Source: Piromyces finnis
Taxonomy: Eukaryota > Neocallimastigomycota > Neocallimastigomycetes > Neocallimastigales > Neocallimastigaceae
Direction: 5' to 3'
NCBI GenBank assembly: GCA_002104945.1
Contig: MCFH01000058.1
Span: 1 to 64,000 of the forward strand
Length of the DNA: 64,000 nt
In this document: positions 46,556 to 57,797 of the stretch, one piece after another
Numbering within the stretch: position 1 is the first letter of the stretch
Layout: each line of letters starts with the position of its first letter
The notes under the pieces: generated by a model
Seen by the model: the letters and a program-made list of their open reading frames with translations, nothing else
Database searches by the model: none
Told to the model about the DNA's origin: nothing
Made by a program: the position numbers and the translations under genes

Positions 46556-46566
46556 ATAATAACTCT
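46556..46566 (+). promoter_or_regulatory. Self-priming primer-binding site of element B
   Basis: ATAATAACTCT abuts the LTR and is the exact reverse complement of AGAGTTATTAT at 46308-46318. Confidence 0.88.
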
Positions 46567-46589
46567 ACTGTAGATAGATAAATTTTAAG

Positions 46590-46670
46590 TAGCCAATTAG
46601 ATTAAAAAAAAATTTAAATTACCAATTAAATAGTTTTAAAAAAAAAAAAAAATTAAATTGCCAATTAAAT

Positions 46671-46702
<32 letters not shown>

Positions 46703-46758
46703 TTAAATTTCCAATTAATTAGTTAAAATAAAAAAAAAAAAAAAAAAATTTAAATTTT
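46590..46758 (+). repeat. Tandem A-rich minisatellite in the B leader
   Basis: Four imperfect copies of a unit built on GCCAATTAAATAGTT plus a growing poly-A run (9 to about 28 A). It lies in the 5' leader between the PBS and gag ATG. Confidence 0.85.
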
Positions 46759-46939
46759 AAGTCAAATAATAATAATAATTAAATATAGTGATAATATTAA
46801 AAGACATATAGTTTATTTTCTTATAATAGTGATTTTAAATATACAAATATAAGTATTCAAATATATAATATAAATTTTATTAATAAAAAAATTTTTTTTT
46901 TTAGTGATATATATTATATAACAATTATATTTAAATATA

Positions 46940-49900
46940 ATGGAACTCAATGGTATTGATAAGGACTCTGTTGAAGTTAATGCTGATGAATTCCCTAAGA
47001 GCACTGTGACTTCTAAATTAATCGAAGCCATGACGGAATTCATCCCCACTTTCTTCTCTCCGAACGGTGTATTATCGAAGGAAAAGGAAGCTAACACTAG
47101 AGAGAATGTCCTAGAGACATTAATCCAAAGCGAAGAATTCTTTAAGGATCATCCTAAATCATTTACTAGCGACGAAGAAAAAAATGCGTTTGTTATAAAT
47201 AAACTTAATGGAATTGCTAGAAAGTGGGGTTTATCCCTTTTGATCGATGGAACGCTTAGGACTCTCAGTTTTAATGAATTTAAAAAACTACTCCTTAATA
47301 ACTTCGATACCGGAGACGAACGTAAGCAAAAATATATGCTTATAAATAAGTTATGGAACCTAAAGCAGCTTCAACTTGGGAAAGTTACTGAATATACCAT
47401 TGAATTTCGAAGGTTGGCAAGTAGAATCGGTTGGCCAGATGACGTTTTTATTGACATCATTGGTAAAGGACTCGTTGATCGAGTACGTGAGGAATACGAT
47501 AAAATGGATAAGCCAAATAGTTTATTTGAAGCTACAAATATTATAATTAACCTTGACAAAAAATGTTTTTTGGAAAATTGCATTAGAAACAAACATACCG
47601 AAATGCAAAAGAAAGGCAGCAAATCATTTGGAAGAAAGAAAGCTGAATTAAACAAAACAGAAAATGGAAACCCATTTCATAGACATAAAAAGAGTAAAGC
47701 AAAACATAGTATTCTTTCTGCTACTACTAATTACACTCCTGATAAACAGAACACAATAACTACTATGTGTTTTTTGAACTTAGGAACTAAAAACTTAAAA
47801 ATAAACTTTCTTATTGACTCAGGGTCTGCTAGAAGTTTTATTTGCAAAACCTTCGCGAATGCAAATAAAATTCCTACTGTAGGGTTGACATCCCCAATCA
47901 ATATACATTTACCCAATGGTAAGAGTATGATTATTAAGCAGGCAACCAAACCATTAAGATTAAGAATTATGGATCATGAAGAAAAATATGAATTCTGCAT
48001 CGGGAACTTGCTTCTTCAGGGAATCTCAGGAATACTTGGACGTGATTGGCTTTCCATTCATAATCCTTTCTTAAATTATAAGACTAACAAAATATACTTT
48101 TTGGAGAAGTACTGCGGTAAACACTGTCCTTCAGCAAAAGGCAATAAGTTTGTATACCATTCTGATGAAATCTCCGCTCCTATGGTAAATAGTTTGAATA
48201 ATGACTCAATTATCCCGGATTCAATCTCTGAAGACGAACTGTACGACCAGGATGTTTGTGCTACTATCTTAGAATTAGACAGCTTTCAAGATAATGCTGA
48301 AAATAATAATATTCAAATCCTAAAAAAATATTATTATGACTTGACGACAGTGTTTCAGAAGCAAAAGGCCGACGTACTCCCCCCTCATAGGGACTACGAT
48401 ATGTCCATAGACTTAATTCCAGGTGGACAGTTATATTTTGGTCCGATATATTCTCTTACGATCGATGAACAAAAAACTTTAAGAGAATATGTCAAAGAGA
48501 ATTTGAACAAAGGCTTTATTCGGAAGTCGAAGTCACCAGCCGGAGCTCCTGTACTTTTTGTAAAGAAACATGATGGAAGCCTTCGTTTATGTGTCGATTA
48601 TCGTCGACTAAACGCAATTACAGTTAGAAACAGTTACCCTATTCCTAGAATAAACGATATGATTGAATCTTTCAAAGGCGCTTCAATATTTACCAGATTG
48701 GATTTAAGATCTGCGTACAACCTTGTACGTATTAAAGAAGGCCATGAATATCTCACGGCTTTTAGAACTCCTATCGGTCATTACGAATATCTTGTGATGC
48801 CCTTTGGTCTTCGTAATGCACCATCCGTTTTTCAAAGATTCATACAAGATGTTCTCGCGGAAGTTTTAGGTTCATTTGCCCAGGTGTACTTGGACGACAT
48901 TATAATATATTCTCCTAACCTTAAGGATCATGTTAGTCATGTTCGAACAATTCTTAAAGCCTTAATCGATAATGGGTTATATGTAAAATTAGAAAAGTGC
49001 GATTTTCACGTAAAGGAAACCACCTTTTTAGGCTTTACTGTCTCTACTAATGGACTCCTAATGGATAAAAACAAAGTGAAATCTATATTAGAATGGCCTA
49101 CACCAAAAAACATTAAAGAACTTCAAAGCTTTCTAGGACTCTGTAATTTCTACAGAAGGTTTATAAAAAATTTTGCTGAAAAAATGGACCCACTTCGCAA
49201 ACTCTTGAAAAAAAATTCTGTGTTTAATTGGGATAATATCGCTGCTACTGCTTTTTCAAAGCTCAAAGAATCCTTTTTAACTAATGAAATACTCATTTTT
49301 CCTGATCCAGAGAAGGAATTTGTGGTAGAAACAGACGCCAGTGATTTTGCAATAGGATGTATCCTTTCACAGGTAAGTAATAATGATAATCTCTTACACC
49401 CCATTGCATTTTATTCTCGTTCATTAAATAACGCTGAGTGTAACTACACCATATATGACAAGGAACTCCTTGCCATTATTACCGCGTTCGATACATGGAG
49501 GCACCACTTAGAGGGTGCTAAATTTCCTGTCCAAGTTATTACTGATCATAGAAACCTTTTATACTTCAAAAAACCACAACTATTAAGTCAAAGACAAATC
49601 CGCTGGAGCATGTTTCTATCAAGATTTGACTATAGAATCTCTTATAGACCTGGTTCCAGGGGTGGAAAACCTGACTCCTTATCAAGGAGATCAGACTACA
49701 AGATAAAGCATGATAACGACTGCCATAGAATAATTGAAGATGATGTGTTTTGCTGTACTACAGATGATAACATTAGTCATTTAATTCAATTCCAAAAAAC
49801 AGATAAATTTTGCAAGGAAACTTTTCAAAAAATTAAAGACAACTCTGGCAAGGTCAAAAGTTCTCTTTTCACCGTCATCAATGGTGTGCTCCATTTTCAA

Positions 49901-50986
49901 AATCGTATTATCGTTCCCTCACCTCTCAAGGCAAAAATACTTAAGTCATTCCATGATTCACCAATTAATGGCCATCAAGGGATTGATAAGACCCTAGAAA
50001 AAATTAAACGTTACTATTGGTGGCCAAATTTGAAAAAGGACGTTATAAATTATGTCCTTTCATGCGATATATGTTGTAGATGTAAGACCCGCAGGCACAA
50101 ACCGTATGGGAAAATCCTGCCACTGCCCATTCCAAATAAACCTTGGGAAGTTATTGGTGTAGATTTTATTGTCTATCTACCTAGTTCGCAAAATTGCACA
50201 TGTATCATGGTAACTGCTGACCATTTAACAAAAATGGTTCACTTAGTGCCTTGTGCTGATGTCCCTTCTGCCGACCTTACTGCCAAACTCCTTTTACTTA
50301 ATGTGTTCCGTTACCATGGATTTCCGAACATGATCATTTCTGATCACGGTTCCCAATTTTCCTCAGAATTTTGGACATCTTTATGTTCATCTCTACATAT
50401 AAAACCAAGATTAGCCACAGCCCATCACCAACAGTCAAATGGCCAGATTGAAAGGATAAATTCGGTCATAGAACAATATCTTAGATGCTACTGCTCCTCT
50501 GCTCAAAGTGATTGGTGTTTCTATCTACCTCTCTGTGAACTTGCGTACAATAACTCACTTCACAAATCCTTAGGCATATCACCGTTTTTTGTCAATTATG
50601 GGTTTCACCCAAATTTTGTTATTGAATCACCTCCATCGTTACTCAAGGACAATGCTTCGAATCTCATTAGAGACTGGTCGTCTCATTTCAATGCTCTACA
50701 ACAACACTTAAATAAGGCAAAAGAAGATTTTAAAAAATACGGTGATTACAGGAAATTGAGTGGGCCAAAATTTAAAGTTGATGATCTAGTATGGTTGAAA
50801 AGATACTACTTTACCAACGAACCCGCTAAAAAACTTTCATCTCAATATCTTGGTCCTTTTAAAATCGTCGAGGAGAGAAATAGAATGAATTACCGGCTTG
50901 AATTACCTGAAAACCTACATATTCATCCGATATTTCATATCTCACAATTGGAACCTTACACAAAGAGAAATCCAGAACTGGAATAA
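46940..50986 (+). CDS. Gag-Pol polyprotein of element B
   Basis: 1,348-aa single ORF from ATG at 46940. Order: Gag (1-270; capsid-like INKLNGIARKWGLSLL and TEYTIEFRRLASRIGW) with a basic His/Lys tail but no CCHC zinc knuckle; protease LIDSGSARS near 292; RT with [11 protein letters not shown] and YLDD near 650; RNase H ETDASDFAIG near 797, [16 protein letters not shown]; integrase HHCC (HDSPINGHQG...CDICC, 1004-1045); DDE residues in GVDFIVYLP (1074), ISDHGSQF (1134) and GQIERIN (1170); C-terminal HPIFHISQLEP beta domain. No chromodomain: the protein ends about 15 residues after that motif. All catalytic residues are present, so it is plausibly functional. Closest relative in the window is the dead B' at 10869-19559. 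Confidence 0.97.
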   Translation: MELNGIDKDSVEVNADEFPKSTVTSKLIEAMTEFIPTFFSPNGVLSKEKEANTRENVLETLIQSEEFFKDHPKSFTSDEEKNAFVINKLNGIARKWGLSLLIDGTLRTLSFNEFKKLLLNNFDTGDERKQKYMLINKLWNLKQLQLGKVTEYTIEFRRLASRIGWPDDVFIDIIGKGLVDRVREEYDKMDKPNSLFEATNIIINLDKKCFLENCIRNKHTEMQKKGSKSFGRKKAELNKTENGNPFHRHKKSKAKHSILSATTNYTPDKQNTITTMCFLNLGTKNLKINFLIDSGSARSFICKTFANANKIPTVGLTSPINIHLPNGKSMIIKQATKPLRLRIMDHEEKYEFCIGNLLLQGISGILGRDWLSIHNPFLNYKTNKIYFLEKYCGKHCPSAKGNKFVYHSDEISAPMVNSLNNDSIIPDSISEDELYDQDVCATILELDSFQDNAENNNIQILKKYYYDLTTVFQKQKADVLPPHRDYDMSIDLIPGGQLYFGPIYSLTIDEQKTLREYVKENLNKGFIRKSKSPAGAPVLFVKKHDGSLRLCVDYRRLNAITVRNSYPIPRINDMIESFKGASIFTRLDLRSAYNLVRIKEGHEYLTAFRTPIGHYEYLVMPFGLRNAPSVFQRFIQDVLAEVLGSFAQVYLDDIIIYSPNLKDHVSHVRTILKALIDNGLYVKLEKCDFHVKETTFLGFTVSTNGLLMDKNKVKSILEWPTPKNIKELQSFLGLCNFYRRFIKNFAEKMDPLRKLLKKNSVFNWDNIAATAFSKLKESFLTNEILIFPDPEKEFVVETDASDFAIGCILSQVSNNDNLLHPIAFYSRSLNNAECNYTIYDKELLAIITAFDTWRHHLEGAKFPVQVITDHRNLLYFKKPQLLSQRQIRWSMFLSRFDYRISYRPGSRGGKPDSLSRRSDYKIKHDNDCHRIIEDDVFCCTTDDNISHLIQFQKTDKFCKETFQKIKDNSGKVKSSLFTVINGVLHFQNRIIVPSPLKAKILKSFHDSPINGHQGIDKTLEKIKRYYWWPNLKKDVINYVLSCDICCRCKTRRHKPYGKILPLPIPNKPWEVIGVDFIVYLPSSQNCTCIMVTADHLTKMVHLVPCADVPSADLTAKLLLLNVFRYHGFPNMIISDHGSQFSSEFWTSLCSSLHIKPRLATAHHQQSNGQIERINSVIEQYLRCYCSSAQSDWCFYLPLCELAYNNSLHKSLGISPFFVNYGFHPNFVIESPPSLLKDNASNLIRDWSSHFNALQQHLNKAKEDFKKYGDYRKLSGPKFKVDDLVWLKRYYFTNEPAKKLSSQYLGPFKIVEERNRMNYRLELPENLHIHPIFHISQLEPYTKRNPELE

Positions 50987-51013
50987 CAATGTTTTTTTTT
51001 TAAAAGGGAGCAA

Positions 51014-51844
51014 TGTAAGAATTAATAATTATTTTTTGTATAAATTAATTCTTATTTAATTATTTTTTAATTATTAAATTAATTATTTATTTAAACTATT
51101 AGCATACATTCATTTAAATTACTATAAACATTTATCTATATTGATATTAATTATTCATTTACTTAATTTAAAATTTATTTAATTACTATATTAATTATTT
51201 ATTTATTTAATTTAGTAATATATTTAAAATAATAGTAAACATTCATTTATTTTTTAATTAATAATTTTTGTATTACATTTTATAAGAAACATTATATATT
51301 TTATTTTACGTTTGTATTTTATATTTATGTATCGTATCTTGAAATAACTTATAGAAACAATTAGAAAATATAAATACATATTAGGACAATCGGATATTAA
51401 GGTTTTTCCGAATTTTAATCGGTTTTACTTAATATTACGATGATTGATATATTAGTTATCAATCGAATATCTTTTTAGGTTTTTCTTCTAGTCTTTTCCT
51501 AAAAAGATTATTTGTTAAGATTAGAAATTCTTTATTAAACTTTAAATTATCAAAAAATTATAAATATAAGGACTCTGGAATTCCACTAAAGAATCCAGAG
51601 TTATTATTTTAAGACAATTATAATAAATAACCCTTTCAAAAACTATATTCATAAAAAATATTTACATTAAAGATAGTCTTAATATTTTGTGTTTGTTATT
51701 ATAATTCACTTATAATAAACTCTTTAAGATAAGTATTCATTTTTATTTACTATTAAGAAACTTCTCAATTTAATAATACATATTACGATTTGTATTATTA
51801 TATTGTAGATAATAATTATTATTAAATATATAATAATTATTACA
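51014..51844 (+). repeat. 3' LTR of element B
   Basis: 831 bp, same as the 5' LTR throughout as far as I compared. Confidence 0.97.
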
Positions 51845-51849
51845 ATCAT

Positions 51850-54800
51850 TCGTAAGGGACGGGACCCGTCCTGACGCGGCGAGCGCGGATGGCATGGATG
51901 GTGTAGAGGGAATGTCACGGGTTCGAACCCCGGTGCTTCTCGAAAGCACTGAGGTCGAATCTAATCAGAATTTACAGGTTCAACAGGGGGATTCTATGAC
52001 CGCCCCTGTTGATCCTTCTTTCTTTTTTACTAATAATAGTGAGGTAAACCCAATGCAACACATTGAAGTTCTTCTTAATAGATGGGTTTCGGAAATATCT
52101 AGCCAGTTTGCTAGTATGGGAAACCGTCTGGGTGCTATGGAAGAACAACTGCGGGGTATTGAGGTTTACAAGAGCGAGATAAACGATGCTCTTCAGCAAA
52201 AATTTGTTGAAGTGGATCAAAGGTTGGAAGCAAATGAGTCAGCTAGCCAAGTTAGCTTGGAAGAGCTGCATGCTGTGGAAAATGCCTTTACCGCAGAACA
52301 TGAGGAAAGGTTACAAGACCACCAGCAAGTGCTAAACAACCAAGAAACGTTGTACCGTCAATCTAGTGCCTTTGTCTCTTATAAAAAAGAGCTTGAAGAA
52401 GAGATGGCCAGATTGAGGGAGCAACGAAACGCTCTAGAAGAAAGAGAAAAATTGTTCGAGGCTAAAGTCGAAGCCATGAACAGAAGAGCTGAAGCCAGAG
52501 CTCATGAAAGAACATCCTATCAAACCGGTGGTACGGGTAATCCTCATGGTGCTGGAACTAGTAGTAGCACCAACCCTACGGAATACTCCGAGGATGGGGA
52601 CGTGAAGATGTTCGACTGGCGAGTACATAGGTATGAAGAAAAAGTGCCTATGTTTGATAATAATGGGATAGACTTAGAGGGTTTTCAAGAGAAGTGCTTA
52701 CGTCATTTCAAACGTTATCCATATGACTATGGTAACGACGAAAAGGCAAAGGTTAGCTTCATTGAAGATCATCTAGGTGGGAAAGTATTGAGATGGTATA
52801 GACTTAGAGAGAGGATGCTGCAGCGTAGGAATCCTGATGCTGAAAGACTATTCCTCCACCTTCAAGATAAGTTTCCACCAGAGTCTCCCCATGAACTCTG
52901 CAAGTCAAAGTTGCTTAAACTCACACATGAGTGGGGAAAAGCATACGACTACTTGGAAGAGTTCAATGAATTGACGGAAACACTTGGGCTTCCTGAAAAT
53001 GTTAGGAGACAGGTGTTAATACAACAGGTCAGGCCTTCTGTCAGGGAAGCGTTCTATGATATCCCTGAACAGGAACGTACGCTGGAAACATTAAGTGAAG
53101 TCTTGTTAAAGTGCGATGATCACCAAGCAGTCTTCCGTAATGAAACCATAGAAAAGTACGACAAAAGAGACCGCCAGACCACTATTATGGCCTTGTTGGA
53201 CATCACAGACCCATGTAGACCATCTAGATGGGCTGAGTTAAAGCAGAAGAACAACAAGCCAAATAATAAGCCTAAAGTTGAGCAGACCAACACTCAGGCT
53301 TACGCAAAAAACAATAACGGTATTAAAGAACGTCGTGAATCATTAAATAAGTCAAGCTTTAGAAGAAGTTCTAGCTTCCAACCAAGTCAAGGACCTTCTA
53401 GTATGGGAAATAACCCATTACCTAAGGCTATGGCAAGTCAAACGACGGTTAATAACAGCTACTACAGTCAGAACCAATTAGTAGCTGAAATAAATGCAAG
53501 AAGCAACCCTCGAGATATAAAAAGGGTAGAAGTCTTGTATGATACTGGTTCCACTACAAACCTCATTCACCCAAATTTAGCAAAGAAGCTCGGGTTAAAG
53601 GTAGTGGACAAACCAGCCATATTCAGAACTGTGAATGGTGATATCGAATTAAAGCAGTTCTCAGATGACTTGCAGTTGAAGTTATGGTTAACTCCATCTG
53701 GCGAACAAGAAGCTAAACCATACTGCTTCAACACAAGTTGCCACCTGTCCGACAATATGCCGGAGATGATCATTGTGGGACTGGGCTTCATGGATGAGCA
53801 CTTTATCTACAGAGGTTATGATAAAGATGCACAAGTGAGGTACTTCGTAGTAGATAATGATAAGGATAAAGGACACACCAATAGTTATGGTGTAAATGGC
53901 GGCAATATCTACTACTGTACTCAATTAAGTCCCATCACTACAGTTACGAATGCAAAGGCAAGAAGGCCTCTGGTAACTGTAACCGCAGAAAACATTGAAG
54001 CCGAAATCGTGGGTAATGGTAGCCACAAGGCTACAAAAGAAACCAGAAACGGAAGTTCCGGAGGGTTGACACGAAGTTCTGACTTAGAGAAAAATCCCGT
54101 TTCAGTAGGGTTGGTACAGAGTGTTGACTTAGAGAAAAAATGTGATTCCGGAGGGTTGGCATTTGAATCCAACTTAGAGAAAACTTGTGTTTCAGTAGGG
54201 TTGGTACAAGAGTCGAACTTAGAGAAAAATCACATTTATGTAGGGTTGGTACAGGAAGAAAACTTAAACGAAAATCAACCTACACCTGAAGAAATCGTGG
54301 AGAAGTACTACTACAATTTCAAAGAAGCATTTAATGAAGAAATAGCTAACCAGCTACCAGAACACCGTCCTTACGACTGTAAGATCGACCTGGAGCCGGA
54401 TGCTAGTCTTCATAAAGGGCCTATATATCCCTTCAATCCAGAAGAGGAAAAAGCACTGAAGGAATATATAGAGGAAAACCTGGCAAAGGGCTTCATCAGG
54501 AAGTCAGAAAGTCCTGCAGGTTATCCTGTGTTATTCGTGCCCAAAAAGAGTGGTGAAAGACGATTATGTACTGATTATAGGCGTCTTAATAAGGTAACAG
54601 TGCGTAACTCCTTCCCCTTACCACTCATCAGTCAAGTGTTTGAGGCTATGAAAGGCGCGACTATCTTCTCCAAGTTGGATTTGAAGTCTGCCTACAACCT
54701 CGTGCGTATTCGTGAAGGTGATGAATACAAGACGGCATTCTCAACCAAGTTTGGGCATTATGAATATCTAGTGATGCCATTTGGGTTGACTAATGCTCCT

Positions 54801-57281
54801 GCCACGTTCCAAGGGTTCATTAATACGGTGCTGGCAGAGGAAATCAATGATTGCTGTCAAGTGTACTTGGATGATATCATCATCTACTCCAAGTCACTTG
54901 AAGAGCATGTAGGGCATGTAAAAAGAGTCCTACAAAAGCTAATAGATAATCGTCTAGTAGCTAAGTTGGCGAAGTGTGAGTTCCACAAGGAAGAACTTGC
55001 ATTCCTGGGTCATGTAGTTGGAAAATATGGTATTAAAACCGACCCAGAAAAGTTAAAAGCTGTAGCAAGTTGGCCACAACCAACCAACCTCAAAGAACTA
55101 CAGTCATTCCTTGGATTCTGCAACTATTATAGGAAGTTTATAAAGGACTTCTCTAAGATAGCAAGGCCGTTATATGCTATGACGTCCAAAAAGGTACAGT
55201 TCCTGTGGAATGAAGAACGCATCCAGGCGTTCGAGAAGTTAAAAGAAATGCTGTTGTCTCCACCAGTATTAGCATATCCTGACCATGACCGTCAGTTTAT
55301 AGTGGAGTGCGACGCTAGTAACTACGCAGTGGGTGGTGTATTATCACAACTAGGCGATGACAACGAATTACACCCTGTGTATTACTATTCCAAGAAGCTT
55401 ACGAAAGCAGAAATCAACTACTCCATCACGGAAAAGGAGTTGTTGGCTATTAGGAATGCTTTCATCGAGTGGCGACACCTGTTAATGGGTGCGAAACATA
55501 AGGTCCTAGTATATAGTGACCATAGGAATCTCCTGTTCGCCACAAAACCACAGTTGTTGACAGCAAGACAGGCAAGATGGCAAGAGCTGTTTGCTGCATA
55601 CAACTTCGAAATAATATATCGGCCAGGGAAAATGAATGGTAGAGCCGATATCCTATCAAGAATGGTATCTCCAGAACAGGTACAACTGGAGATGGAAAAA
55701 GCTAGCCTCCTTCGACCTGAACAGGTAAAAGAATTTCCACCCGTGGAAGAAGAGTGCTATGCGGTGTTAGAAGTAAGCTTTGTGGGAGAACTGAAACAAG
55801 CTTACAACACGGATGAGCTTGCTAGGGAAATTAGAGATGGTCTTGACGCAAAACGAGGCCACAAGCTCATCAAAAAGAAGTGGTTGATGGTTAATGGGTT
55901 GATTGTTAGAAAGGATGCACCAGAACGTACATATGTACCAAAGGTGTTAAGGGAAACAATCATAAAACTTAACCACGATAGTGAAACAGCAGGTCATCTG
56001 GGAAAAGATAAAACTTATGACCTGATAGCCAGAAACTACTACTGGCCAAAAATGAAGGATGACATTGCGGGATATATTAAAGCTTGTACCATATGTTGTA
56101 CCCAAAAGGACAACAGACACAAGCCGTACGGTAGCGCTGCTAGGGTAAAAGTTGCAGACTTACCTTGGCAAGAAGTAGAAATTGACTTCCTGACGGACCT
56201 ACCTATTAAGGAACGTAGAAAACCAGGTAGTAGTCCCTCAGAACCCCCAGAAGTCACTAGAAGAGGTTGTATCATGGTTTGTAGCGATAAGTTAACCAAG
56301 ATGATACACTTAGTGGGATTTAGGAGTATGCCTACTGCTAAAGAGACAGCCTTAGCATACTTACAACATGTATTCAAGTTACATGGTTGTCCCAAATCGG
56401 TTACTACGGATCGTGGTGTCCAGTTCACTAGTAAGTTGTGGAAGGACATTATGGGGTTCTTTGGCGTAGAAGTAAACCTTGCTACTACTGGCCATCATGA
56501 AACAGTTGGTCAGGTAGAACGTAACAACTCCTACGTAAGTATGTACCTTAGATGCTTTGTGAAGACCTTTGATGACGACGAATGGTTGAAGTACTTGTAC
56601 TTAGCTGAGTTCTGTTATAATAATGCAGTGCACAGTTCTACTAAGCAGTCCCCATTCCTAGCCTTGTATAACTACCAGGTACATATGAACCCTCAAGACT
56701 CAGAACTTGTCCACTCACTTGGTGAAGCTCCTATATTAGATAGCTTCGCTCACAACTTAGGTAACTTAAAGCACATGTTGGACATATCAAGAACACGGTT
56801 CTTAGACCATTTGGACCATAGAAGAGAACTTAACTACCCTAAAATTAGGCTCATGGATTTGGTGTGGTTAAGAAAACCAGGAAATTACAACCCTCTTCCC
56901 TTTTACAAGCTACAAGCAAGAAAGTACGGTCCCTTCAAGGTTATTGGAATTGATGAAAGCAAGCTCAACTACCGGTTAGATATCAGCAAGTCACCTTTCC
57001 CCAATGTCTACCCTGTGTTTCATATCAGTGAACTTGAACCCTACCATAACAAACCTGAAGAACTAACACCTGCACCAGTGGGCTACCAGAAAATTATCAA
57101 AATCATGAATGCCAGAAGAAAGAAGGATAACTACCAATACTTAGCTACCTTTAGTGACTTTAGACAAGAGTGGGTTGATGCCGATATCATTGACAAGAAC
57201 TCCCACTATGATAAGCTACTCAAGGAATTTCAAGATAAATGCTACCAGGAATTCATGGTTAGTGTCCAAAACCCTGCCTAG
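51850..57281 (+). CDS. Gag-Pol polyprotein of element A (main part)
   Basis: First visible Met is 51894 (1,795 aa from there); the frame is open back to 51850 and originally started at 45661. Numbering from 51894: Gag with a long coiled coil (about 55-200, rich in E, Q, R, L), capsid (236-420: FQEKCLRHFKRYPYDYG, KVLRWYRLRERM), no CCHC knuckle, protease LYDTGSTT near 549, five 15-residue tandem repeats (724-798), RT FSKLDLKSAYN and YLDD near 991, RNase H ECDASNYAVGG near 1138, integrase HHCC (NHDSETAGHLG...CTICC, 1361-1402), DDE residues in EIDFLTDLP (1429), TTDRGVQF (1505) and GQVERNN (1541), with an about 15-residue extra loop after the first Asp. The C-terminus (about 1731-1780) looks like a divergent chromodomain (YQYLATFSDFRQEWVDADII). 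All catalytic residues present; only the B insertion disables it. Confidence 0.96.
54063..54287 (+). repeat. Five tandem 45-bp (15-aa) repeats in element A pol
   Basis: Each unit encodes a variant of GLVQESNLEKNxxxV. Units begin at 54063, 54108, 54153, 54198 and 54243. They sit between protease and RT and keep the reading frame. Confidence 0.9.
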
Positions 57282-57302
57282 GTTTTCTCCTTAGGGGGGC
57301 AT

Positions 57303-57796
57303 TGTAAGAAATATTTGTGGCCATAAGTTTGCCCACAAATATTTCAATTGAAACCATATATTCTGGTCACCATTTATTGGCCAAATATATGCATAACCAT
57401 ATATTAATGGTTATTAATTAAATAGGAAGTTTATTTGCTTTACCCAATCAAGTGGTAAAGAAAATAAACTCATATAGTTAAATAGTATAGTCAAAACTAA
57501 CGTTAAATACTTTAGCGTTAGTATTAAAGTAAATTAATAACTATAATAATAATTAATGTAGATAATTATAATCAATAAATAAAAGATATAATTAAAATAT
57601 AATTATTTAAGTAAAAGTTATTTCATAAAATATTTATAAGTGTTTATATTTATTTTAGTGTTATAATATTTATTTTCCTTCTTTTATTATTTTTTATAAA
57701 ACTTTATTTAGTTATTAACTCGTATAGAGAGGTAATAACTAACTTAATTAACTAATTTAATAACCTATTAACTAATATTATAATAAACCTTTTACA
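57303..57796 (+). repeat. 3' LTR of element A
   Basis: 494 bp, close to the 5' LTR (a 2-bp deletion in the ATATAAGTG stretch and about one substitution noted). Confidence 0.95.
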
Positions 57797-57797
57797 T

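Larger units (their letters stand above)
45725..51844 (+). mobile_element. Ty3/Gypsy retrotransposon B, complete and intact-looking
   Basis: Two 831-bp LTRs, apparently identical, with a single uninterrupted polyprotein ORF and a perfect 5-bp target duplication ATCAT (45720-45724 and 51845-51849). Ends TGTAAG...TTACA. Polypurine AAAAGGGAG precedes the 3' LTR. Inserted 64 bp into the Gag coding region of element A. The best candidate in this window for a recently active element. Confidence 0.97.
44864..57796 (+). mobile_element. Ty3/Gypsy retrotransposon A, split by element B
   Basis: LTRs 44864-45359 (496 bp) and 57303-57796 (494 bp), TGTAAG...TTTTACA, with polypurine AGGGGGG before the 3' LTR. 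Without B and one copy of its duplication the element is about 6.8 kb. The 5' end is 11 bp upstream of tRNA-Arg. Flanking 5-mers TAATT and TTGTC differ, so one end may have been exchanged by recombination or altered by the neighbouring F LTR. Confidence 0.95.
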
